Below are positions 1 through 5,573 of a stretch of DNA of 5,627 bases, piece by piece; position 1 is the stretch's first letter, and each line of letters begins with the position of its first letter. The stretch is from positions 1 through 5,627 of the forward strand of contig JASEGY010000255.1 in assembly GCA_030019105.1 (NCBI GenBank). The letters are read 5' to 3'. The notes beneath the pieces are model-generated. The model saw nothing but the letters and a program-made list of their open reading frames with translations, was not told where the DNA came from and did not search any database. This DNA is from a bacterium. GTDB taxonomy: Bacteria; UBA9089; JASEGY01. Position numbers and translations under genes: made by a program.

Positions 1-43
1 AAGAAAAAATCTGTGGAATCTGTATAATCTGTGAAATCTGTGT
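1..43. repeat. four-copy 9-bp tandem repeat (AATCTGTRN)
   Basis: Four consecutive 9-nt units begin at 8, 17, 26 and 35 (AATCTGTGG, AATCTGTAT, AATCTGTGA, AATCTGTGT). The first seven bases are an A-rich lead-in. The array may continue to the left of the window. One unit form, TAATCTGTG (25-33), recurs exactly in inverse orientation as CACAGATTA at 4717-4725, and a one-mismatch copy, CGCAGATTA, lies at 4753-4761. This suggests a family of dispersed repeats. No function can be read from it; it lies 44 nt upstream of the exoribonuclease gene. Confidence 0.75.
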
Positions 44-86
44 TCCTCTTTTTGTCCGGCTGAGTAATTACCTCGAAACTTGATTT

Positions 87-1064
87 ATGATGGATCGATA
101 TTTTGTCAATCAATTAACACCAGGATCAAAGGTCAACGAGGTTTTCCTCCTCTGTAACGCCCAGTTAAGAGAATATGCTAAAGGTCGCTTCCTCTCTTTG
201 GAGCTGGGAGATAGAACCGGCCGTATCGGGGCTGTTATGTGGGACGGAGCGGAACAAGTCTATCAGAGTATTAAAGTAGGCGATCTTGTCCGAGTCAACG
301 GCCGGGTGGGCAGCTACAACAGTAAACCCCAGTTGACTATTAATTTCATAGAGAAAGTGGACCAGGAGACTCTGGCCGACCTGTCGGACTTTTTGCCGGA
401 AACAAAGAAAGATAAAGAGGCTATGTTAGCCGGCATAAGCGAGATAATAAACAGCGTTAAGACCCCTCATTTAAATAGCCTCCTGCGGCTATTCTTCGAA
501 GACACCGATTTCTTAAAGCAATTCAAAGGGATTCCGGCTGCCAAAAAATGGCATCACTCTTATCGGGGGGGACTCATGGAACATACCCTCACGGTAGTGA
601 CTATCTGTAATCGGATCGCTGATCTTTATCCTATTGATAAAGACCTTTTGCTTACCGGAGCGCTTCTCCATGACATAGGCAAGATAGAAGAGTTCTCGAC
701 GGGTACTGTGACTGACTACTCAGATGAAGGGAGATTGATTGGCCATACGGTGCTGGGTGACGAGATGGTCAGAGAAAAGATAGCCCAAATCCCTGATTTT
801 CCTTCTGAAACAGCCCTTAGACTGCGTCATATGCTTATTAGCCATCACGGAGAATATGAATTCCAGGCGCCCAAGAAACCAAAGACCCCGGAGGCGTGTC
901 TGCTCCATTTTGTTGATAACCTTGATGCCCAGGTAACCGGATTCTTGCAGGAAATAGATAAAGCTAAGGCTAATGGTAAATCCTGGACAGACTATGTTAG
1001 TGTGATCGAGAGATACCTCTATGCCGGTTCAGATGGGGTTTATGTTGAGAATACTTACTCGTAA
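87..1064 (+). CDS. yhaM: YhaM-family 3'-5' exoribonuclease (OB-fold + HD domain)
   Basis: This 325-residue protein matches the YhaM family, whose B. subtilis member is about 314 residues. Known members are metal-dependent cytoplasmic 3'-5' exonucleases acting on RNA and single-stranded DNA. Residues ~10-95 look like an OB-fold nucleic-acid-binding domain (FLSLELGDRTGRIGAVMWD, then VGDLVRVNGRV). Residues ~155-300 form an HD phosphohydrolase domain. Its candidate metal ligands are H166 in GGLMEHT, H195-D196 in LLHDIGK, H220 in IGHT, H253-H254 in ISHHGE, and D277 in HFVDNLD. All key HD motifs are intact, so it should be active. An in-frame TGA lies two codons upstream of the first ATG (87-89). 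A second ATG follows at once, and either could be used. No convincing Shine-Dalgarno precedes them, which is unusual next to the strong sites of the other genes. No downstream terminator is visible before the next gene. The family call is confident; the natural substrate is inferred. Confidence 0.93.
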   Translation: MMDRYFVNQLTPGSKVNEVFLLCNAQLREYAKGRFLSLELGDRTGRIGAVMWDGAEQVYQSIKVGDLVRVNGRVGSYNSKPQLTINFIEKVDQETLADLSDFLPETKKDKEAMLAGISEIINSVKTPHLNSLLRLFFEDTDFLKQFKGIPAAKKWHHSYRGGLMEHTLTVVTICNRIADLYPIDKDLLLTGALLHDIGKIEEFSTGTVTDYSDEGRLIGHTVLGDEMVREKIAQIPDFPSETALRLRHMLISHHGEYEFQAPKKPKTPEACLLHFVDNLDAQVTGFLQEIDKAKANGKSWTDYVSVIERYLYAGSDGVYVENTYS

Positions 1065-1156
1065 GCTTTCACAGTAAGGTGAACCATCTCAAAACCTGAC
1101 CAAAATTCAATTAACCAGTGATTATCAAAAGAAGATAGCGTTTCTCGAATTCTAAG

Positions 1157-1164
1157 AAAGAGGT
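1157..1164 (+). promoter_or_regulatory. ribosome binding site of the propeller/barrel gene
   Basis: AAAGAGGT has its GAGG core at 1160-1163, 9 nt before the ATG at 1173. It supports that start, as does the signal peptide that begins there. Confidence 0.7.
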
Positions 1165-1172
1165 AAACTGTA

Positions 1173-3770
1173 ATGAGAAGATTCATCACCTTAAGTCTTT
1201 TGTTAATGGTTTTTGTAACGCCGGCCAGGGCAGGTTGGGATGTCCTGAAGACGCCTTATTTTACCTGCTTCTATCCTGAAGGCTATGAGTGGGAGGCCGA
1301 ACATGCCCTTTCTAACCTGGAATATTACCGCCAGGATGTAGTCAAGCTCACCGGTAACAGAGAGATAGGGAATCTGCCGGTGGTGATTGAAGATGTGGGA
1401 ACAATGACAAATGGGTTCGCAGATCCTATCTTTAAGCGCATCAGTCTCTTTACCTATCCGCCAGAGTCCCGCATGAGCCTTGGCGTAACAGAGAACTGGT
1501 ACCGGGAGGTAGGTGTCCATGAATATACCCATATCGCCCATTTGACTAAGACAGGTGGTTGGCCGAAGCTCCTGACCACCATCTTTGGCACCCCCTTTCA
1601 GCCCAATCTCTATTCACCTGGATGGATTGATGAGGGGATAACGGTCTTTTCCGAATCCCAGTCCTCTCCTTATGAAGGCAGGCTTAATGATGGCGGCTTT
1701 GATGCCGTGATCCAGGCAAATGCTAAGGAAGGCAAGTTCCCCTCTATTGGGAAGGCAACCTACTCACCTCTTGAATTTCCCGGGTATAGCGGAATATATC
1801 TTTATGGCGGCGAGTTCTTCAGGTACCTGGCTGAAATGTATGGCCAGGACAAGTTCTCCCAATTCTTTGAGGCCTACGGCTCCTCCTTCTGGTCTTCTCT
1901 CAGTCCTATTTTGCCTGGAGTTGGCCTTGATCGAATGGCCAAAAAGGTCTACGGCAAATCCTTTCCTGATCTGTTTTCAGAGTGGCAAAATTCCATAGAC
2001 GCTGCTTCCTGGAAAATAGATGGAGAACGATTGACTGAGATTGAGCATGGCTGGTGGCTTGGTTCTCCTATCCTTGTTGAGGGCAAGCTTTACTACATCC
2101 GCGACTATCCCAAAAAAAGCGGCGCACTTTCGGAGTTTTGGTTTACAGAGGTCGTTGAAAGGGATATAGCTACTCAAGAAGAACGGGTTATTGTCTCTTC
2201 CACCGGGGGGTTTGTTGGCGGTTTAGAAAAGATGGGCGATAAACTCTACTATGCTGAGATGGAACTGGAAAAGGGATATGCGAATAGCGCCATAATTGGA
2301 TTTGGGGCTTACGCTGTCCTGCATGAAAAGGATCTGGCTTCAGGAGAGGACCGGGTCCTCTTTGAAGATAAAATGCGAGATTTTGCTGTGCTTCCGGATG
2401 GGAGGATTATCTATGCTAAGGATAAAGAGCACGGCTTTGGTTCGCAGTTGTGGGTCTGGTCAGCCGGGGCAGGGAAAAGGCTGCTGGCCGGCTTTGATCT
2501 CCTTATTTCCGAAATACTTGTTCTGGGAGAAAAGAAAGCAGCGATAGTGGCCAGACCTGACTGGGAGAACTGGAATATCTATCTGCTCGATCTAAATACC
2601 AGGGAGCTTAAGCCAATCGTAGAAACCCCCTTTGCTGAAGCTGCCATCTCCGTTAGTGGAAAGAGGCTTTTCTTTTCGGCCAATTACGAAGGAAAGTATA
2701 GTATTTATGCCTATGATTTAGTTGGCGAAAAGTTTTCCAGATTGACCGGATCAGGATTCGCTTCTTTTCCTGTCTTCGACGAGAGGGCCAACGATCTCTA
2801 TTTTGTTGGCCTTACTTCTTCCGGATTTGACCTTTATAGAAAGAGGGTAGAGGGATTTGATGAACTCCTGGTAAAGGATTATCCCAGGAGCATACCGCCG
2901 GCCTTCCCCAAAATTCAGGCAGAAAAAGGGGGCAGGCTGGATCATATTAAGACACTCTGGCCAAAGGTGCACATTCCTTATCCGACCGAGGACGGGGCCG
3001 GGATTTTTCTTGTGGGCCAGGATGTAATAGGCGAAAATATGTATTCGTTTGACTGGTGGTATGAAAAAGAGGAGCCGGAGTTCGCGCTCTCCTATCTTTC
3101 TCTCCGCTTTAAACCATCCATCCTATCTTTTAATTGGGAAGAAGAAAAGGAGGCGTCCTTTAATTGGGAGTATCCTTTGCGAAATAAAATATCTTCGCCT
3201 CTATCTGTCTGGGTAGGACTTGGGGGCAAAGGATTTGAGCGGTTCGAAAGGAGAGAGATCAATCCCTCGCTCTCCTTTTTCCTCAATTTCCCAAAGACTA
3301 AGATTGGAATCTCGGCTGATTACTTCTTAGAGAGGGAAAAAGAGCTTGGATCGACCATAGACAGGCAGGGCATAGAGGCGGAAATATCTTTGAGCCGATA
3401 CATTAAAGACAGTCAGCTTAGTCTTGGATTGATCGGGGTATACGACCTTGATAATCCGGACCCCGAAGAGCTGCAAATTCGAGGCTATGATGAGCTTAAA
3501 AGCAATAAATGGCTGGCTGTCTCATTAGAGTATTCCCGTCCGCTCTTAAAGATAAGAAAGGGCATCTGGAATCCCAATCTATTCTTTGAGGATCTTTGTC
3601 TGTCACTATTTACTGACGCTGCTTTTTCAGAAGAGGAGACCCACTTTTCAGGAGGAGTAGAGCTGCAGCAAGAGACCGGGGCATTCTTTTGGGTTAAATT
3701 TGCACCCACCTTAGGTTTGGCTTATAACAAAGAGGGAGAGACAACGGTCTATTTACAGGTCAATTTTTGA
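1173..3770 (+). CDS. secreted peptidase-MA-like / TolB-propeller / outer-membrane barrel protein
   Basis: This 865-residue protein has three modules. Residues 1-20 are a signal peptide: basic MRR, a hydrophobic stretch, then a likely cleavage after PARA. Residues ~22-275 resemble peptidase-MA-like gluzincin domains, with the zinc motif HEYTH (116-120; catalytic E117) and a downstream WIDEG in which E154 is the likely third ligand. Residues ~285-590 contain repeated beta-blade patterns like TolB/WD40 (PD40) propellers, with recurring 'LYY', 'IYLLDLNTRE' and 'IYAYDLVGEKFSRLT' segments. From ~620 to the end, alternating-hydrophobicity strands resemble a transmembrane beta-barrel. The protein ends VYLQVNF, and a terminal Phe after alternating hydrophobic residues is the classical signal recognised by the BAM complex. 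It is probably anchored in the outer membrane with the peptidase and propeller soluble; which face they occupy cannot be told. The substrate is unknown. The barrel segment (~240 residues) is shorter than a 16-strand BamA-type barrel needs. Only 108 nt separate it from the exoribonuclease gene and 48 nt from purQ. Confidence 0.82.
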   Translation: MRRFITLSLLLMVFVTPARAGWDVLKTPYFTCFYPEGYEWEAEHALSNLEYYRQDVVKLTGNREIGNLPVVIEDVGTMTNGFADPIFKRISLFTYPPESRMSLGVTENWYREVGVHEYTHIAHLTKTGGWPKLLTTIFGTPFQPNLYSPGWIDEGITVFSESQSSPYEGRLNDGGFDAVIQANAKEGKFPSIGKATYSPLEFPGYSGIYLYGGEFFRYLAEMYGQDKFSQFFEAYGSSFWSSLSPILPGVGLDRMAKKVYGKSFPDLFSEWQNSIDAASWKIDGERLTEIEHGWWLGSPILVEGKLYYIRDYPKKSGALSEFWFTEVVERDIATQEERVIVSSTGGFVGGLEKMGDKLYYAEMELEKGYANSAIIGFGAYAVLHEKDLASGEDRVLFEDKMRDFAVLPDGRIIYAKDKEHGFGSQLWVWSAGAGKRLLAGFDLLISEILVLGEKKAAIVARPDWENWNIYLLDLNTRELKPIVETPFAEAAISVSGKRLFFSANYEGKYSIYAYDLVGEKFSRLTGSGFASFPVFDERANDLYFVGLTSSGFDLYRKRVEGFDELLVKDYPRSIPPAFPKIQAEKGGRLDHIKTLWPKVHIPYPTEDGAGIFLVGQDVIGENMYSFDWWYEKEEPEFALSYLSLRFKPSILSFNWEEEKEASFNWEYPLRNKISSPLSVWVGLGGKGFERFERREINPSLSFFLNFPKTKIGISADYFLEREKELGSTIDRQGIEAEISLSRYIKDSQLSLGLIGVYDLDNPDPEELQIRGYDELKSNKWLAVSLEYSRPLLKIRKGIWNPNLFFEDLCLSLFTDAAFSEEETHFSGGVELQQETGAFFWVKFAPTLGLAYNKEGETTVYLQVNF

Positions 3771-3802
3771 TGCCTGTAACGTATTGCTGCAACCATATAA
3801 AA

Positions 3803-3810
3803 AAGGGGGG
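3803..3810 (+). promoter_or_regulatory. ribosome binding site of purQ
   Basis: AAGGGGGG lies 8 nt before the ATG at 3819. It is a G-rich variant of AAGGAGG with good spacing, and it fixes the purQ start. Confidence 0.65.
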
Positions 3811-3818
3811 ATTAAATA

Positions 3819-4517
3819 ATGCCTAAGTGGGGAGTGGTAGTCTTTCCGGGATCGAATTGTGACCGGGATTGTTATTACGTAGTCAGGGATGTCTTTGATC
3901 AAGAAGCGAGATATATCTGGCATAAAGAAGAGGAGTTAGGAGATATTGATTGCCTTATCCTGCCGGGTGGATTTTCCTATGGGGATTACTTACGTACCGG
4001 AGCTATTGCTCGCTTTTCGCCTATTATGAATGCAGTCAAAAAATTTGCCATGGAGGGGGGGATCCTTATCGGGATTTGCAATGGTTTTCAGATACTCCTG
4101 GAAGCCGGTCTTTTGCCCGGGGCTATGCTGGTTAATAAGAATCTTCGTTTTATCTGCCGATATGTTTATCTCCGGGTAGAAAACAATCAAACCCTTTACA
4201 CTAATGCCTGCGTGGAGGATTCTGTTCTTAAAATACCTATTGCCCACTACGAGGGTAACTATTATGCTGATCAGGATACCCTGGCCGAATTAATAGACAA
4301 TAATCAAATCCTGCTGAAATATTGCAATTGGAACGGAGAAAGCACCTCCGAGGATAATCCCAATGGCTCAATTTTGAATATTGCCGGGCTGATAAATAAA
4401 GAGGGAAACGTGGCTGGTATGATGCCTCATCCGGAAAGGGCCAGTGAAGAGGTATTAGGCTCTATTGATGGCGGCCTTATCTTTAAGTCCATCCTGAACT
4501 CAGTCAATAGAAAGTAG
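3819..4517 (+). CDS. purQ: phosphoribosylformylglycinamidine synthase subunit PurQ (glutaminase)
   Basis: PurQ is the class I glutamine amidotransferase subunit of FGAM synthetase. It hydrolyses glutamine and passes ammonia to PurL, which converts FGAR to FGAM in the fourth step of purine synthesis; PurS bridges the two. The 232-residue length fits the stand-alone subunit (~220-230). The N-terminus shows the family pattern [12 protein letters not shown] (7-18). [14 protein letters not shown] (46-59) is the oxyanion/glutamine-pocket segment. The nucleophile is C87 in GICNGFQ, and H204 and E206 in MMPHPERA complete the triad. Nothing is missing. This is the three-subunit type rather than the large fused PurL of enterobacteria. 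purS and purL normally sit beside purQ in such genomes but are not seen here: the upstream neighbour is a surface protein and a terminator follows 71 nt downstream. They may lie elsewhere in the genome. Confidence 0.96.
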   Translation: MPKWGVVVFPGSNCDRDCYYVVRDVFDQEARYIWHKEEELGDIDCLILPGGFSYGDYLRTGAIARFSPIMNAVKKFAMEGGILIGICNGFQILLEAGLLPGAMLVNKNLRFICRYVYLRVENNQTLYTNACVEDSVLKIPIAHYEGNYYADQDTLAELIDNNQILLKYCNWNGESTSEDNPNGSILNIAGLINKEGNVAGMMPHPERASEEVLGSIDGGLIFKSILNSVNRK

Positions 4518-4563
4518 GCGGTGTCTGAGAATAGCTTACATCTTCCCTTAAACAGTCACCACC
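4517..4563 (+). other. imperfect inverted repeat just after purQ
   Basis: GGCGGTGTCTG (4517-4527, starting on the last base of the purQ stop codon) can pair with CAGTCACCACC (4553-4563) over 11 positions with two mismatches, around a 25-nt loop. No U-run follows, so it is not a classical terminator. It could be a 3'-end stabilising stem or chance. Confidence 0.3.
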
Positions 4564-4588
4564 AATGCTCCTTGTTTGTCAACAATAA

Positions 4589-4621
4589 AAAAGAGACGAG
4601 CAAAAAACGCTCATCTCTTTT
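4589..4621. terminator. intrinsic terminator between convergent genes
   Basis: Two 13-nt arms (4589-4601 and 4609-4621) flank a 7-nt loop, AAAAAAC. The arms are A-rich outside and T-rich outside respectively, so each strand's transcript ends its stem with a U-tract. Read on the plus strand it would end purQ transcription, with one C-A mismatch in the stem. Read on the minus strand the same position is a G-U wobble and the U-tract is longer, so the stem is fully paired. It therefore probably serves both purQ and the minus-strand gene at 4803-5105, and may be stronger for the latter, whose stop codon is about 180 nt away. Confidence 0.8.
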
Positions 4622-4661
4622 ATATATACTCAGCACGGTCATAAATAGTGATTTTGAACAG

Positions 4662-4717
4662 GTTGTAGGTTGTAAGTTGTAGGTAGTAGGCGTAACCTAC
4701 AACTTACAACTTACAAC
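4662..4717. repeat. 23-bp inverted repeat built of 7-nt GTTGTAR units
   Basis: The left arm (4662-4684) is three successive 7-nt units of the form GTTGTAG or GTTGTAA plus a final GT. The right arm (4695-4717) is its reverse complement with a single mismatch. The 10-nt loop is AGTAGGCGTA. Each arm is thus itself a short tandem repeat, and the whole can fold into a long hairpin on either strand. The right arm runs directly into CACAGATTA (4717-4725), an inverse copy of the repeat unit at the window start. It lies downstream of the minus-strand gene and just before its likely terminator. It resembles dispersed intergenic palindromes; whether it is mobile cannot be told from one copy. Confidence 0.8.
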
Positions 4718-4802
4718 ACAGATTACCCCAACTTATTGAGAAGGTACAAAATCGCAGATTATGCCCGCGTTGAGTATATCAAAAACGCTCAACTGTAATC
4801 TC

Positions 4803-5105
4803 TCAGATAAGATTAGCTATCCTCTCCGAAGTTAGATTTGAATGAACCTCCAGACTATTACCGCTATTTCCAGCCATCTGAGCCCTGATCTGTCCCATCA
4901 TCTCAAAGGCTGTCATGGTGTCCTCTACTCGTGACTCAGCCGCAGCAGTATTCTCAACCTCAATCATCCGGTAGAGTGCGGATCTGTCCGAAATAACTAC
5001 TTGCGAAGCATTGACTGTTTCCTCTTCTTTTCTCGCCACTTCCCCGCGAGCCTGCTTTACCTCCTGCTGAACATAACCGCTCAAGAGATTAGGATCAATC
5101 TTCAT
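4803..5105 (-). CDS. small stand-alone protein with a flagellin C-terminus-like tail
   Basis: This 100-residue protein has no signal peptide or membrane segment. Residues ~10-50 are highly charged and probably helical (QQEVKQARGEVARKEEE). From residue 52, NTAAAESRVEDTMTAFEM resembles the flagellin C-terminal signature (AAESRIxDxDxAxEM). The alignment to my recollection of that consensus runs on without gaps to the end, where NLTSERIANLI matches the usual xNQxPQxVLxLL finish. In flagellins this region is the C-terminal D0 helix that packs in the filament core and binds the chaperone FliS. The central domains and the N-terminal half of flagellin are absent. The first in-frame ATG follows a TAA three codons upstream. 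AAGGAGGGG (5115-5123) has its GGAGG core 11 nt before that ATG. A sigma-28-like promoter precedes the gene, independently supporting a flagellar role. It could be a minor filament or export-related protein, a chaperone-binding decoy, or a product of flagellin gene decay. The gene is confident; its function is inference. Confidence 0.8.
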   Translation of the reverse strand: MKIDPNLLSGYVQQEVKQARGEVARKEEETVNASQVVISDRSALYRMIEVENTAAAESRVEDTMTAFEMMGQIRAQMAGNSGNSLEVHSNLTSERIANLI

Positions 5106-5114
5106 ACTTTCTTA

Positions 5115-5123
5115 CCCCTCCTT
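5115..5123 (-). promoter_or_regulatory. strong ribosome binding site of the flagellin-tail-like gene
   Basis: The minus strand reads AAGGAGGGG, with GGAGG at 5117-5121, 11 nt before the ATG at 5105. It is close to the perfect anti-16S match and fixes the start. Confidence 0.8.
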
Positions 5124-5157
5124 GTTTTTTCCTTTGTGTTTACGCCTAACAATAACT

Positions 5158-5185
5158 TTATCGGAAGGGAACAAGGAAAACTTTA
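5158..5185 (-). promoter_or_regulatory. sigma-28 (FliA/SigD)-type promoter
   Basis: On the minus strand TAAAGTTT (5178-5185) is followed after 12 nt by TCCGATAA (5158-5165). The enterobacterial FliA consensus is TAAAGTTT-N11-GCCGATAA. The -35 box is a full match, the -10 box matches at 7 of 8, and the spacer is one base longer, within the tolerance known for this sigma family. Transcription would start near 5150, giving a leader of about 45 nt that contains the strong Shine-Dalgarno of the gene at 4803-5105. The position and orientation are exactly what that gene needs. Confidence 0.8.
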
Positions 5186-5221
5186 GCCCTTTTTTCTGCC
5201 TAAATAAACTATGGTAATGTC

Positions 5222-5305
5222 CATCGTTTCGGCCAGTGAGACTTGCAACCTTACCTTCCCGAAAGCTTCAAGCTTTCGGGAAGGTTGCTATTGGCCGAAA
5301 CGATG
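5222..5305. repeat. 84-nt nested palindrome
   Basis: The outer arms CATCGTTTCGGCCA (5222-5235) and TGGCCGAAACGATG (5292-5305) are perfect 14-bp complements. Inside them, CCTTCCCGAAAGCTT (5254-5268) and AAGCTTTCGGGAAGG (5270-5284) form a perfect 15-bp palindrome around a single C. GCAA (5245-5248) also pairs with TTGC (5285-5288) across a 5-nt bulge, apparently made by a tandem ACCTT duplication in the left arm. An asymmetric internal loop separates outer and inner stems. No U-run follows on either strand, so it does not look like an intrinsic terminator. It ends 36 nt upstream of the sigma-28-type -35 box. It may be a miniature palindromic element; no target-site duplication was identified. 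Confidence 0.8.
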
Positions 5306-5313
5306 ACCATGGC

Positions 5314-5400
5314 CTAAACTATCCCTCTGAGATGGATATCCAAAGTCAGGTCTTTCCCGGCCATTGGTATACTACGGTGACGGCTGTAGGCTTGCTTCAC
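5314..5400 (-). other. very short GTG-start reading frame (28 aa), possibly coding
   Basis: A GTG at 5398-5400 overlaps the TGA of the upstream 58-codon frame by 4 nt (GTGA), an arrangement typical of translational coupling. An AAGGGGAG stretch lies about 11 nt upstream. The product would be 28 residues with a basic N-terminus (KQAYSRHR) and a hydrophobic end (LTLDIHLRGIV). I recognise no family. It could equally be the frameshifted continuation of a decayed gene that began further upstream. Confidence 0.18.
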
Positions 5401-5573
5401 CTACCAACCAGCTCCCCTTTCTTATTAAGCTCCAGAGGAACCAATTTATGGTCGATTACCATCCCCATCTCTACAAGTTTACCACACCTGCCAAGGATGT
5501 CTCCCTCTGATCCTCTCAAGGCCTTCAGCTTTTTGTTGGTCTGTATTTTTACTCGACAGTTAAAAGTTCTCAA
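5397..5573 (-). CDS. hypothetical 58-aa protein with TTG start, unrecognised
   Basis: This minus-strand frame starts at TTG (5571-5573), two codons after an in-frame TAG. AAAGGTGA (5580-5587) lies 6 nt before it. The 58-residue product is rich in Lys, Leu, Gly and Val, with a segment CGKLVEMGMVIDHKLVPLEL that looks like plausible folded protein rather than random translation. There is no signal peptide or membrane helix. I do not recognise a family. The frame is preceded by another ending at TGA 5580-5582 and followed by a 4-nt overlap with a 28-codon frame. This pattern suggests either tiny coupled genes or one gene broken by frameshifts. It points toward the palindrome and the flagellin-tail-like gene on the same strand. 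Treat it as tentative. Confidence 0.35.
   Translation of the reverse strand: MRTFNCRVKIQTNKKLKALRGSEGDILGRCGKLVEMGMVIDHKLVPLELNKKGELVGR

Noticed and set aside
1..43. CRISPR array
   Set aside because: The units are 9 bp with no spacers; this is a simple tandem repeat.
1068..1083. small hairpin after the exoribonuclease gene (TTCAC/GTGAA)
   Set aside because: Only 5 bp of stem and no U-run, too weak to call a terminator.
1096..1130. possible sigma-70 promoter before the propeller/barrel gene (CTGACC ... GATTAT)
   Set aside because: Both boxes are poor matches and the region is AT-rich, so it cannot be separated from background.
4769..4793. GTTGAG/CTCAAC inverted repeat
   Set aside because: A 6-bp stem with a 13-nt loop and no U-tract is within chance expectation.
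5001..5186. 61-codon plus-strand frame
   Set aside because: It is antisense to the well-supported minus-strand gene and its sigma-28-type promoter, and its Phe/Leu-rich sequence reflects the reverse strand.
5247..5316. 19-codon minus-strand frame (MVIVSANSNL...) within the palindrome
   Set aside because: It has no ribosome binding site of its own and is a by-product of the inverted repeat sequence.
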